Source: Shewanella sp. AS1 (GTDB lineage Bacteria; Pseudomonadota; Gammaproteobacteria; Enterobacterales; Shewanellaceae). Taken from it: a stretch of 64,000 nucleotides of DNA. The notes under the pieces were generated by a model, which searched no databases, was not told where the DNA came from, and worked only from the letters and a program-made list of their open reading frames with translations. This document shows positions 51,113 to 60,183 of this stretch, piece after piece. Location: NCBI RefSeq assembly GCF_021412565.1, contig NZ_JAKCLJ010000004.1, positions 1 to 64,000 on the forward strand, given 5' to 3'. Every line of letters begins with the position of its first letter. Position 1 is the first letter of the stretch. A program made the translations under genes and the position numbers.

Positions 51113-51803
51113 GGGAGGATTTTACCTAAGTTATTCCACTAAGCAACTCTGTATAAAAAATAACCTTTTAATAACAAAGTTAAGATAACATCAGGAGGGC
51201 TCTATTTAAACCAATGAATTAAAAGAAATTATTTGCATGCTGATGATGAGATGTTTTACTCGGTGCCGAATTACCCATTTATATCCCCACTCTTCCTAAC
51301 ATGGTTATCCACAGATATATTGGATAACTGACAAGGAAGGGTTTAAGTTTAGTGAAAGTTAGGTTTTAAACAGCGAGTTGAAGCGAATTTACTCGGGGTA
51401 ATTGGTGCAACTTTATCGATGCTGTGAATAACCTGGTTGCAGATTTGGACTCATAAGTCAAAATTGTATTTTTGGTTAAAATTGAAGCAGTCATTTATTT
51501 TTATCCGCTCCAGATCTAATTTAGAGTGAAATATTCTTTTTATAACATGGTGTTATATTTTTTGGTTTGAGTGGGTCAACTTTCGTTTTTAGTTGTAAAA
51601 GTAATCTAAATAACACTTTAAACTGAGTTTCAAACAGAGATATCCACAGAAATTGTGGATATTCATCTTTTACTCCCCTATTTCTGTTGATAAGAATGAA
51701 AAAAATTATTTTTTATTCACCTCATATCTGTTAATAGACAATTGCCGAGAACGCAGCTTTGTGAAACAATCGAATTATTAAAATTTTTCAATTTGGAGTC
51801 CAT
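51113..51803. other. mutH-rppH intergenic space with DnaA-box-like motifs
   Basis: No gene is supported in these 691 bases, which are AT-rich. A consensus DnaA box TTATCCACA lies at 51305-51313, and TGTGAATAA (the inverse of TTATTCACA) near 51423-51431. ATATCCACA and TGTGGATAT form an inverted pair at 51640-51662. The near-match TTATTCACC lies at about 51713-51721. Confidence 0.55.
51640..51662. repeat. Inverted repeat of two DnaA-box-like 9-mers
   Basis: ATATCCACA and TGTGGATAT are perfect inverted copies separated by 5 bases (GAAAT). Each differs from the DnaA box TTATCCACA at its first base only. The structure could be a protein-binding palindrome or a hairpin in the rppH leader. Confidence 0.6.
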
Positions 51804-52340
51804 GTGATTGATAGTGACGGCTTTCGTGCAAATGTAGGCATCATTATCTGTAATCGCTTTGGGCAGGTTATGTGGGCTAGAAGATTTGGTCAGCATTCCT
51901 GGCAATTCCCACAAGGTGGCGTAGATGACGGCGAAACTGCCGAACAGGCCATGTATCGGGAGTTGTATGAAGAGGTTGGGTTAAAAGCAGAGCATGTGCA
52001 GATTTTAACTTCGACCCGTTCCTGGTTGCGTTATAGATTACCGAAACGCTTAATTCGGCAAGACAGTAAACCTTTGTGTATTGGTCAAAAGCAGAAGTGG
52101 TTTTTACTGCAATTAAAAAGCCAGGAGTCTGCGATTAATCTCAGTGCCAGTGGTCATCCTGAGTTTGATGATTGGCGTTGGGTCAGTTACTGGTATCCGG
52201 TCAGACAGGTTGTGTCATTTAAACGAGATGTCTATCGTAAAGTGATGAAAGAGTTTGCGCCGACGGCATTATCCTTTCAAACCCAGGACTCGCCTCACAG
52301 CAATCGACATTCTGGCAGGAAAAGAGGACGCCGCAGATAA
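51804..52340 (+). CDS. rppH: RNA pyrophosphohydrolase
   Basis: A Nudix hydrolase that removes pyrophosphate from 5' triphosphorylated mRNA and so triggers RNase E decay. The Nudix box is [20 protein letters not shown] at about 39-58, completed by VGL. It is 178 residues (176 in E. coli), with a basic C-terminal tail. The start is a GTG at 51804 with TTTGGAG upstream. It precedes ptsP, as in E. coli. Confidence 0.97.
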   Translation: MIDSDGFRANVGIIICNRFGQVMWARRFGQHSWQFPQGGVDDGETAEQAMYRELYEEVGLKAEHVQILTSTRSWLRYRLPKRLIRQDSKPLCIGQKQKWFLLQLKSQESAINLSASGHPEFDDWRWVSYWYPVRQVVSFKRDVYRKVMKEFAPTALSFQTQDSPHSNRHSGRKRGRRR

Positions 52341-52395
52341 TTAACTCTGTTATTCAGTGAGGAATAGCAGTGAGAGACGATAAGGAGAGGTGGCT

Positions 52396-54624
52396 GTGTT
52401 AAAAACGCTTAGGGATATTACTCAGGCTGTTGCCGCTGCCGCCGATCTCCAATCCGCTTTGTCTCTTTTGGTCAGGCAGACCAAGTCTGCCATGGAAACT
52501 CAGTGTTGCTCCATTTATATTCTCGAAGATCAGCAACTGGTTCTGTCTGCCACCGACGGTTTGGATCCTAACGCCGTTGGTTATGTAAAGATGCCCCTAA
52601 GCCAAGGCCTAGTGGGGCTGGTGGCCGAACGCGAAGAACCTATCAATCTTGCCAATGCTCAGCTGCATCCCAGATTCAAACTCTTCACTGAAGCCGCCGA
52701 AGAGGATTTTAGGGCTTTTCTGGCTGTCCCCATCATCTATCAAAAACTTATCTTAGGCGTTCTGGTTGTTCAGCAAGGCGATGAGCGGCAGTTTACAGAG
52801 GCCGAAGAGGCGTTTTTGATGACGCTCGCAGCCCAGCTTGCCGTTGCCGTGCGAGAGCAGCGAAAGAAAGCGGAAAAAGCCTCGCCCGATCAATGTTTCT
52901 ATAGTGGTACTGCTGCCGCCAATGGAATAGTGATTGCGAATGCCATGGTCATAGGTGGTGATATCTCGCTGGAGCAAGCGCAGACAAAAGCCAGCGATAT
53001 CGCCCATGAGCAGCAGCAACTGCAGCAGGCGCTCGGTGCCTGTCGCAATACCTTGAGCGCACTGTCACAGCGTTTCGATGGTGAGAATGAAAAAGAGGTG
53101 CAGTCTATCTTTTCTGCGCTCCTGTCTCTGCTCGATGATGCCAGTCTGGGCGGTGAATATGTCCGGGAGATTGATTCTGGCTGGTGTGCTGTTTCGGCCG
53201 TCAGTCGGGTATCGCTGCGTTATGTCGATCATTTTATGCAGATGCAGGATGCCTATCTGCAGGAGCGGGCCAATGATATTCGCGACCTTGGGCAGCGTGT
53301 GCTGCGCGAGCTGATTGAGCCGCAAAAAATGCACGTTCAGCCCGAAAAGCCCATCATCTTAGTGACTAAAGAGGCGACGGCGACCATGCTTGCCGAGTTT
53401 CCACAGCACAAGTTGGTGGGCATAGTCACCGAGCTGGGCGGAGTTAACTCCCATGCGGCCATCTTAGCCAGAGCATTCGGTGTGCCGGCCGTGATTGGGG
53501 TTGAAGGCATATTGAGCGCAGGCATAGATGGCGAGCAGCTAATCTTAAATGCCACCCGCGGGCAGGTATTTGTGGCGCCATCGCTAACACTCATCAGAGA
53601 ATACCGCAGTCATATATTCGCCGAGCGGGCACTGCAAAAGCGTTATGCAAAAGAGCTATCCTTGCCGGCGCAAACGATTGATGGGCTGCGGGTTCATCTG
53701 TATTTGAATGCCGGCTTGCTCAGCAGTCTGGCCTCTGAGATTGCCGAGGGCGCCGATGGTATCGGGCTTTACCGTACCGAAATCCCCTTTATGATCCAGA
53801 CGCGCTTTCCAAGCGAGGCCGAGCAGGTTGAAGTGTATCGTCAGGTGCTTAACTCAGTGCAGGATAAACCCGTGGTGATGCGTACCCTGGATGTGGGTGG
53901 TGATAAGCCGTTATCTTACCTGCCAATTACCGAAGAGAACCCTTTCTTGGGTTGGCGTGGTATTCGTCTGACTTTAGATCATCCCGAGCTTTTTTTGGTG
54001 CAACTGCGTGCCATGTTAGTGGCAGCTTCGGGTGGCTCACAGCTACATATACTCTTGCCTATGGTCTGTTGTCTTGATGAGATAGATCAAGCCGTGGCCT
54101 TGCTTGAACAGGCTTATTTAGAAGTGAAGCAGGATCTCTATCCTGAGCTGATCAGACCTAAGATAGGCATAATGCTCGAAGTTCCGGCCTTGCTGTTTCA
54201 ACTCGGTGAAGTGGCCAAAAGGGTCGATTTTATTTCGGTTGGCTCGAATGACTTAACTCAGTATCTGCTGGCGGTGGATCGCAATAACCCTAGGGTGAGC
54301 ACACTGTATGATTGCTATCATCCCGGCATTTTGCGCGCCCTTAAACGTGCCCGAGAAGAGAGCGAAGAGAATCAGTTGTCCATCAGCGTGTGTGGTGAAT
54401 TAGCCGGCGAACCCATAGGGGTTATCCTGCTGGTGGCCATGGGGTATCAGCAGCTGAGCATGAATCAGGGTAGCCTTGCTAAGATCAACTACCTCATTCG
54501 CCGGGTATCCTATTCAGATCTCAGTGCGCTGTTAACGCAAGCTTTGGCCTTAAAGAATGGTGGTGAAGTCAGGCAGTTGGTGAGCGATTATTTGACCTCT
54601 CAGCAACTGCAGGAGTTTTTGTGA
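52396..54624 (+). CDS. ptsP: Nitrogen-PTS enzyme I (PtsP)
   Basis: Phosphoenolpyruvate-protein phosphotransferase of the nitrogen PTS, which phosphorylates NPr. An N-terminal GAF domain (about 1-160) is followed by the enzyme-I phosphohistidine domain with active histidine in GGVNSHAAILARAFGVPAV and the PEP-binding TIM barrel (RTLDVGGDKPLSYLP to SVGSNDLTQYLLAVDR). From GTG 52396, AAGGAG is 8 bases upstream; the in-frame GTG at 52390 is too close to it. It has 742 residues. Confidence 0.96.
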   Translation: MLKTLRDITQAVAAAADLQSALSLLVRQTKSAMETQCCSIYILEDQQLVLSATDGLDPNAVGYVKMPLSQGLVGLVAEREEPINLANAQLHPRFKLFTEAAEEDFRAFLAVPIIYQKLILGVLVVQQGDERQFTEAEEAFLMTLAAQLAVAVREQRKKAEKASPDQCFYSGTAAANGIVIANAMVIGGDISLEQAQTKASDIAHEQQQLQQALGACRNTLSALSQRFDGENEKEVQSIFSALLSLLDDASLGGEYVREIDSGWCAVSAVSRVSLRYVDHFMQMQDAYLQERANDIRDLGQRVLRELIEPQKMHVQPEKPIILVTKEATATMLAEFPQHKLVGIVTELGGVNSHAAILARAFGVPAVIGVEGILSAGIDGEQLILNATRGQVFVAPSLTLIREYRSHIFAERALQKRYAKELSLPAQTIDGLRVHLYLNAGLLSSLASEIAEGADGIGLYRTEIPFMIQTRFPSEAEQVEVYRQVLNSVQDKPVVMRTLDVGGDKPLSYLPITEENPFLGWRGIRLTLDHPELFLVQLRAMLVAASGGSQLHILLPMVCCLDEIDQAVALLEQAYLEVKQDLYPELIRPKIGIMLEVPALLFQLGEVAKRVDFISVGSNDLTQYLLAVDRNNPRVSTLYDCYHPGILRALKRAREESEENQLSISVCGELAGEPIGVILLVAMGYQQLSMNQGSLAKINYLIRRVSYSDLSALLTQALALKNGGEVRQLVSDYLTSQQLQEFL

Positions 54625-54717
54625 TCATTTCTGTGATGTTAATGATTTGAGCGTAATTTAAATCTGCGGCAAATTGCTTTAAGCTAGCCTTTTCCACCCT
54701 TTCATGATCGCTATCTC

Positions 54718-55512
54718 ATGCTAACTATATTTATAAGTTGTGTTTTTTTAGGGGCTTTTATCGGGTTTATGGCGGGCTTGCTCGGGATAGGCGGTGGCTT
54801 GATCGCCGTACCTGTGCTTTTATATCTGCTGCCACTCTCTGGAGTGATGCCTGAGCATCTGACCCATGTTGCCATAGCAACCTCTCTGGCGGCGATTATC
54901 CTAACTTCACTCTCTTCAGCTCGGGCACACCATTCCCGTGGCAACGTGCCCTGGCCTCTGCTGAAAGTCATGCTGCCGGGGCTGATACTCGGCGCCTTAT
55001 CCTCAGGTTTTATCTCATCTCTGTTTAGTTCAGATCTCCTGAAACAGACCTTCGCCGTGTTCGTGATCCTGATGGCGCTTCAGATGGTTTATCCGGTGAA
55101 AGTGGAAGGGAGCGAACGTGTCTTACCTAAGACCAACTATCTGTTTTTATCCGCCTTAGTGATTGCCATTATTGCGGGCCTGATGGGGATAGGTGGCGGC
55201 GTACTCTTAGTGCCTTTCCTCTGCTGGTGCGGCGTACAGATGCGCCAGGCGATTGGGTTTTCCTCTGTTACCGGTGTTACCATCGCCCTGTTTGGTAGTT
55301 TAAGCTATATTGCCGCAGGTTGGGGCGCTCAAGGGTTACCCGATTATATGTTAGGTTATATCTACCTACCGGCCCTGGTGGGCATAGTCTCCACCTCTAT
55401 GTTAACCGCGCCTTTTGGCGCCAAGGCTGCCAGTACTTGGCCGACTGCACTGCTGAAGAAAATTTTTGCTGTGATGCTTATGTTAACCGGGATTAAGTTA
55501 GCCCTGGGTTAA
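54718..55512 (+). CDS. TSUP-family (TauE/SafE) membrane permease
   Basis: A 264-residue polytopic membrane protein. The two halves each carry the TSUP repeat: GLLGIGGGLIAVPVLL near residue 20 and GLMGIGGGVLLVPFLC near residue 155. The family exports or imports sulfite, sulfoacetate or related organic anions; substrate here is unknown. It occupies the place between ptsP and thyA that holds lgt in enterobacteria. The ribosome site before ATG 54718 is weak. Confidence 0.88.
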   Translation: MLTIFISCVFLGAFIGFMAGLLGIGGGLIAVPVLLYLLPLSGVMPEHLTHVAIATSLAAIILTSLSSARAHHSRGNVPWPLLKVMLPGLILGALSSGFISSLFSSDLLKQTFAVFVILMALQMVYPVKVEGSERVLPKTNYLFLSALVIAIIAGLMGIGGGVLLVPFLCWCGVQMRQAIGFSSVTGVTIALFGSLSYIAAGWGAQGLPDYMLGYIYLPALVGIVSTSMLTAPFGAKAASTWPTALLKKIFAVMLMLTGIKLALG

Positions 55513-55598
55513 GGAATAAAGCATAAGTTTGGCAGCTGGCCATTTGAGCATTTAAGATAAGCCGCAAATTGGTTTATGACAGGATTAAGAGAGCAAGC

Positions 55599-56432
55599 AT
55601 GAAAACGTATTTAGATCTATTACAGGATGTGCTGGAAAACGGTACGCAGAAAGGGGATCGCACAGGAACCGGCACCTTGTCGGTATTTGGACGGCAGATC
55701 CGTCATGACTTAAGTAAGGGTTTTCCGCTGCTGACCACCAAGAAACTGCACTTTAAGAGTATCGCCAATGAGTTGATCTGGTTCTTAAGGGGCGATACCA
55801 ATACCCAGTGGTTAACCGACAATGGCGTGAGTATCTGGAATGAGTGGGCGCTGGAAGATGGGTCTCTTGGCCCTATTTATGGCAAGCAGTGGACTCAATG
55901 GCCAACTAAAGATGGCGGCGCCATCAATCAGATCGATTACGTGGTGGATACCTTAAAGCACAATCCAAACAGCCGCCGTATTCTCTTTCATGGCTGGAAC
56001 GTGGAGTACCTGCCGGATGAGTCCATCAGCCCCCAGGAGAATGTGGAGCAGGGACGTATGGCGCTGCCACCCTGTCACCTTCTGTATCAATTTTATGTGG
56101 CGAACGGTAAGTTATCGGGACAACTCTACATTCGCAGTTCTGATATCTTCCTCGGCTTGCCTTACAATATTGCCAGCCTCTCTTTGTTGGTGCATATGTT
56201 GTGTCAGCAGTGCGACCTGGAGCCGGGTGAGGTGATAGTCAGTTTCGGCGATCTGCATGCTTATTCTAATCATATGGAGCAGATTAGTGAGCAGCTGACT
56301 CGTGAACCAAGAGATCTGCCTAAATTGAAAATTGGTCGTAAACCAGAGTCGATTTACGATTACCGCTTCGAAGATTTTGAGCTCGAAGGTTATGACGCCT
56401 ACCCGAATATTAAGGCGCCTGTAGCAATTTAA
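55599..56432 (+). CDS. thyA: Thymidylate synthase
   Basis: Methylates dUMP to dTMP with methylene-tetrahydrofolate. The N-terminal [12 protein letters not shown] and the catalytic cysteine (about 159, in [13 protein letters not shown]) are clear, followed by [19 protein letters not shown]. It has 277 residues against 264 in E. coli. The extra 13 residues lie just before the active site ([16 protein letters not shown]). This longer form is known in other gammaproteobacteria. ATG 55599 has AAGAGAG upstream. Confidence 0.97.
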   Translation: MKTYLDLLQDVLENGTQKGDRTGTGTLSVFGRQIRHDLSKGFPLLTTKKLHFKSIANELIWFLRGDTNTQWLTDNGVSIWNEWALEDGSLGPIYGKQWTQWPTKDGGAINQIDYVVDTLKHNPNSRRILFHGWNVEYLPDESISPQENVEQGRMALPPCHLLYQFYVANGKLSGQLYIRSSDIFLGLPYNIASLSLLVHMLCQQCDLEPGEVIVSFGDLHAYSNHMEQISEQLTREPRDLPKLKIGRKPESIYDYRFEDFELEGYDAYPNIKAPVAI

Positions 56433-56460
56433 AAAAGCGCTAGTTTATTCGAAGAAAGAG

Positions 56461-56484
56461 AGAAGGCCATCGGCCTTCTTTTTT
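56461..56484 (+). terminator. Terminator after thyA
   Basis: AGAAGGCC with GGCCTTCT, 3-base loop, T-run after the stem. Confidence 0.88.
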
Positions 56485-56837
56485 GCTTTATGACGGCTTG
56501 GTTATGCTTTCAGTCTCAGTCGACTATTTTCCAGTATTACTCCCGTTGTGAGGAAATTCAGAGTTGATAGTGCTGGTTCTTTCATCATATATTGATATAG
56601 TAATCGATTATATTTGTTCTAAAATTCCACAAATACTCCGATCTTAAGCGTGATCGCTTTCACATAAACCTTCTCAGGAGCCAAAACCAGATTTTGTTCG
56701 GTTTTTGTTGATCACAGCTCTATAGCCTACTACAGTAGATACATCGGAAATCCCGATGTTTAACGCAGACGCAAACGATTATTCAGCCTGATTGTATTCA
56801 GCTAGACTCAATGGATTATGTGTTTATGGAGTTAAAT
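56485..56837 (+). promoter_or_regulatory. Upstream region and possible leader of nhaA
   Basis: No gene is seen. Two adjacent small inverted repeats lie in the presumed leader: CTACT-AC-AGTAG (56727-56738) and ACATCGG-AAATC-CCGATGT (56741-56759). These could be operator or RNA elements. The rest is AT-rich and unremarkable. Confidence 0.45.
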
Positions 56838-58013
56838 ATGGAAAAGGCGATTAGAAATTTTCTAAGCCAGGAATCCGCCGGTGGTATCTTATTGATGGCT
56901 GCAGTTGTCATTGCAATGATCTTAGCAAACTCGCCACTATCAGGTATCTATCAAGGTTTTTTACACACAGAGATGCAGGTGCGCTTTGGCAGCCTAGATC
57001 TGGATAAGACCCTCATACATTGGATCAACGATGGCCTGATGGCCTTATTCTTCATGTTGATCGGCCTCGAAGTGAAACGCGAGTTGTTAGAAGGTGCGTT
57101 ATCGAGCCGCGAACAGGCATCCTTGCCGACTTTTGCTGCCATTGGTGGCATGATTTTCCCTGCGGCTATCTATCTGTTGTTCAATTTTAGCGATCCTGTC
57201 ACTCAGAACGGCTGGGCGATCCCTGCGGCGACCGATATCGCATTTGCACTGGGGATTATGGCGCTACTGGGTAACCGCGTGCCTGTAGCGTTAAAAGTCT
57301 TCTTGCTGGCGCTAGCGATTATCGATGACTTAGGGGTTGTGGTGATCATCGCTATGTTCTACAGCACAGATCTCTCTACTGTCAGTCTTGTTATTGCTGC
57401 AATTGCCATTTTGGGATTGGTTGGCTTAAACCGTAAGGGAGTCACAGCGATTTGGCCTTACGGATTTATAGGACTGATCCTTTGGATTGCGGTATTAAAA
57501 TCTGGCGTGCACGCTACCTTAGCCGGGGTGATCATCGCATTTTGTATCCCGCTGCGAGCTAAAGATGGCACCTCACCCTCGGAGCATCTTGAGCACAGAC
57601 TCCATCCCTGGAGCACCTTTGCTATTCTGCCGATTTTTGCGTTTGCCAACGCAGGGGTCGATTTGTCGGGAATGAGTATTGGCGATCTTATGTCTCCCGT
57701 ACCGGTCGGAATTGCCTTGGGTCTCTTTCTGGGTAAACCCATTGGTGTGATGTTATTTAGCTATGTTGCCGTCAAGCTGAAATGGGCCGCACTACCGGAA
57801 GGAATAGGCTGGAGACAGGTCGCTCCTGTTGCCGTGATGTGTGGTATCGGTTTTACCATGTCCATGTTTATCTCTTCGTTGGCGTTTATGGGTGAGAGTT
57901 ATGGATACGCCGATGTGGCACGTCTTGGGATCTTAACCGGCTCTATTTTGTCGGCCTTAATTGGTTACTTTTGGTTATCGAAAGTACTTCCGGAAAAAGG
58001 AGAAAACGCCTAA
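56838..58013 (+). CDS. nhaA: Na+/H+ antiporter NhaA
   Basis: An inner-membrane antiporter exporting Na+ or Li+ in exchange for protons. Twelve hydrophobic helices are expected. The key acids are Asp133 ([10 protein letters not shown]) and the pair Asp163-Asp164 (LAIIDDLG), with the same numbering as E. coli NhaA when ATG 56838 is used. That start has GGAG upstream; an in-frame ATG at 56811 would add nine residues. It has 391 residues. Its stop overlaps the next gene's start by one base (TAATG), and nhaR follows. Confidence 0.97.
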   Translation: MEKAIRNFLSQESAGGILLMAAVVIAMILANSPLSGIYQGFLHTEMQVRFGSLDLDKTLIHWINDGLMALFFMLIGLEVKRELLEGALSSREQASLPTFAAIGGMIFPAAIYLLFNFSDPVTQNGWAIPAATDIAFALGIMALLGNRVPVALKVFLLALAIIDDLGVVVIIAMFYSTDLSTVSLVIAAIAILGLVGLNRKGVTAIWPYGFIGLILWIAVLKSGVHATLAGVIIAFCIPLRAKDGTSPSEHLEHRLHPWSTFAILPIFAFANAGVDLSGMSIGDLMSPVPVGIALGLFLGKPIGVMLFSYVAVKLKWAALPEGIGWRQVAPVAVMCGIGFTMSMFISSLAFMGESYGYADVARLGILTGSILSALIGYFWLSKVLPEKGENA

Positions 58014-58393
58014 TGAAACCTCTGCTTTCGCTGATATTCGCTTTCGGATTGGTGGCCAATGCTCAAGCGTTGCCAATCGAGGCCTGCAACCAAGATGTTG
58101 ATAGTGATATTTGTCATTACTATCTGGAAGGAGTTGTCGATGGCGCCTTGATGTATAAGCCCTATGCTGTGGACAATAGACTTGAGTCCAGCGGCTATGC
58201 GTCTCGCGCCTTAAAATATCGTAGCGGTAAGCGGTTTCAACAGGCGAATCGTACCTATTGCGAAAGTAGAATTCCAAACAGAGACGATCTGGTGAAAGGA
58301 GTCAGTGAGGCCTTCGTCGCTGGGGATATTAAGTCGACAGAGGCGCTCACCGACGTGGTTTTCAGTTTGATGGATTGTCAGCGGCTGAAGTAA
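58013..58393 (+). CDS. Small periplasmic Cys-rich protein, Rap1a/Tai-like pattern
   Basis: A 126-residue protein with a signal peptide ([19 protein letters not shown]) and four cysteines at 25, 34, 83 and 122. The spacing and the motif CHYYLEGVVDGALM, followed by CESRIPNRDDLVKGVSEAF, resemble the Rap1a/Tai fold seen in some periplasmic immunity proteins; this is pattern likeness, not proof. No type VI effector is nearby. It shares TAATG with nhaA and lies before nhaR, so a role tied to sodium or pH stress in the periplasm is possible. Confidence 0.8.
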   Translation: MKPLLSLIFAFGLVANAQALPIEACNQDVDSDICHYYLEGVVDGALMYKPYAVDNRLESSGYASRALKYRSGKRFQQANRTYCESRIPNRDDLVKGVSEAFVAGDIKSTEALTDVVFSLMDCQRLK

Positions 58394-58429
58394 AATGGCC
58401 GACTAGTTAACGGGTAAATTTGTGGATTG

Positions 58430-59371
58430 ATGTCTCATCTCAACTATAACCATCTCTACTATTTCTGGATGGTGCATAAAAAAGGCTCAGTCGCGAAAGC
58501 GGCTGAGACACTTTGTTTAGCCCCCCAGACCGTCACCGGGCAGATACGCGTGTTAGAGACACGTTTAAAAGGCTGTCTGTTCAAGCGTGTTGGGCGTTCT
58601 TTAGAGCCCACAGAGCTTGGCGAACTCGTCTTTCGTTATGCCGATAAGATGTTCAGCCTCAGCTATGAGATGCTCGATATTCTTAACTATCAAAAAGATA
58701 ATAATATTCTTTTTGAAGTGGGGATTGCCGATGCGCTCTCTAAAGCCTTAGCAAGCCGTGTGCTGCTTTCTGTTATGCCGGGCGATGGTTCGATGCAGCT
58801 GGCCTGTTATGAGGCGACCCACGAAAGTTTAATGGAGCGTTTGCGGGCACATAAGCTGGATATGATCCTCTCAGATTGTGCTGGTGAGTCATTGAAGTAC
58901 CCTGAGATCTTATCGAAAAAGCTGGGTGAATGTGGCGTCGGCTTCTTCTCTTTTGAACGTTATTCAAAGCCTTTCCCCGAGTGCTTAGAGCAAGGTAAAT
59001 TGCTTATTCCGGGTAAGCGTACTTCTTTAGGGCAGCAGCTCTATCATTGGTTCGATGAGAATGGTCTGGATGTGACTATACTAGGCGAATTTGATGATGC
59101 GGCTATGATGAAAGCCTTTGGCTATTTTAAGCAAGGGATCTTCGTGGCTCCGGCGATTTATAAGCAAGATATTTTGGACCATGGCATTCACCTGTTAGGG
59201 GAAACCATGGATATCAAAGAGGTATATCATGTGATGTTTGCCGAGCGTATGATCCAGCATCCGGCAGTCAAACGCCTGTTGGCGACCGATTTTAGTGATA
59301 TTTTTAACGGTATAGATCAGCAGGTTGCCGGATTTGTTGCGTTAAAGGATGTTAGTCTCGAGGCGAACTGA
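58430..59371 (+). CDS. nhaR: LysR-family transcriptional activator NhaR
   Basis: A 313-residue LysR-type regulator that in E. coli activates nhaA in response to Na+. The N-terminal LNYNHLYYFWMVHKKGSVAK and helix-turn-helix AAETLCLAPQTVTGQIR match NhaR closely. ATG 58430 follows an in-frame TTG at 58427. The gene is co-directional with nhaA, separated by the small periplasmic-protein gene. Confidence 0.94.
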   Translation: MSHLNYNHLYYFWMVHKKGSVAKAAETLCLAPQTVTGQIRVLETRLKGCLFKRVGRSLEPTELGELVFRYADKMFSLSYEMLDILNYQKDNNILFEVGIADALSKALASRVLLSVMPGDGSMQLACYEATHESLMERLRAHKLDMILSDCAGESLKYPEILSKKLGECGVGFFSFERYSKPFPECLEQGKLLIPGKRTSLGQQLYHWFDENGLDVTILGEFDDAAMMKAFGYFKQGIFVAPAIYKQDILDHGIHLLGETMDIKEVYHVMFAERMIQHPAVKRLLATDFSDIFNGIDQQVAGFVALKDVSLEAN

Positions 59372-59380
59372 TACACTAAC

Positions 59381-59410
59381 GCCGGATTTTTTGTCCGCCG
59401 GATTTTTTGT
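59381..59410 (+). repeat. Tandem 14-base repeat after nhaR
   Basis: GCCGGATTTTTTGT occurs at 59381-59394 and again at 59397-59410 with CC between. CGGA of the first can pair with TCCG, followed by T-runs, so a weak terminator is possible. Confidence 0.5.
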
Positions 59411-59451
59411 TGGTCATAATATGACGCTAAGGGTTTTAAGGGAGAAATAGT

Positions 59452-59703
59452 GTGTCAGAGCCTATGAACATTTCACGCGTAAAATGGGCGTGTCGCCGCG
59501 GTATGCTGGAGCTTGATGTCTTGTTTCAACCCTTCGTTGAAACGCAATATGAGTCCTTGTCCAGTGAAGATAAAGCGATTTTTGTTCGACTCTTAGAGTG
59601 TGAAGATCCTGAGTTGTTTGCCTGGTTTATGGGTCATGAGTCTTGCCCCGAAGCCGAGCTGGCCAAGATGGTAGTTCAAGTTCGTGGACGCCCAGCGCCA
59701 TAG
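59452..59703 (+). CDS. sdhE: Succinate dehydrogenase flavinylation factor SdhE
   Basis: An 83-residue protein that helps attach FAD to SdhA and FrdA. The signature RGMLE (Arg16 to Glu20) is present in WACRRGMLELD. The start is a GTG at 59452 with GGGAG upstream. It overlaps the next gene by 20 bases; this sdhE-ygfX pair was also described as the CptB-CptA antitoxin-toxin pair in E. coli. Confidence 0.94.
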   Translation: MSEPMNISRVKWACRRGMLELDVLFQPFVETQYESLSSEDKAIFVRLLECEDPELFAWFMGHESCPEAELAKMVVQVRGRPAP

Positions 59704-60154
59704 TTTTTCACTTACATCCTCTTTCGACCAACGCCTGTCGTTGGTCATCTTTGCTGCCATTTGCTTAAGTTCTTTTCTGGCTTGGCCAACTATCGAGCAT
59801 TTTTATTTTCAGTTAGTGAAGTGGCTTATTGCGCTGCTGGTGTTACTGCTGTTTATTGTGCAGTGGCGCAAGTTATACGCCTGGTCTTTAGCTTTCTGGG
59901 TAGATGAGGCGGGGCGTTGCGCTTTTATCCCAAGTAGAACCATTGAACTTGTGACTGAGCCTGATAACGGTTCTGCCAACGCCTTAAAGACGCTTTGGGT
60001 GAGCCCTTGGCTAGTGGTATTTCATCTCAATGTTAAGGCAAATAGCGGAGAAAATACTCGTGAGCCGAGAAAACATCTGATCTTGGTGTGGCGGGATATG
60101 CTTGACGACACAAGTTATCGTCACTTGTGTCGTCTGCTATTACGCTTTGGTTAA
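59684..60154 (+). CDS. cptA: YgfX/CptA family membrane protein
   Basis: A 156-residue protein with two N-terminal membrane helices (about 18-58) and a cytoplasmic C-terminal part. E. coli YgfX is reported to inhibit cell-division and shape filaments and is paired with SdhE. Sequence in this family is weakly conserved, so identity depends on topology and the 20-base overlap with sdhE. The start is a GTG at 59684. It converges with nadB. Confidence 0.8.
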   Translation: MDAQRHSFSLTSSFDQRLSLVIFAAICLSSFLAWPTIEHFYFQLVKWLIALLVLLLFIVQWRKLYAWSLAFWVDEAGRCAFIPSRTIELVTEPDNGSANALKTLWVSPWLVVFHLNVKANSGENTREPRKHLILVWRDMLDDTSYRHLCRLLLRFG

Positions 60155-60183
60155 CTGCTGCAGCGCTTTGAGATAGCCCTAGC

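Noticed and set aside
59452..60154. sdhE-cptA as a new toxin-antitoxin system
   Set aside because: It is the known SdhE-YgfX pair in its normal order; the flavinylation role of SdhE is better supported.
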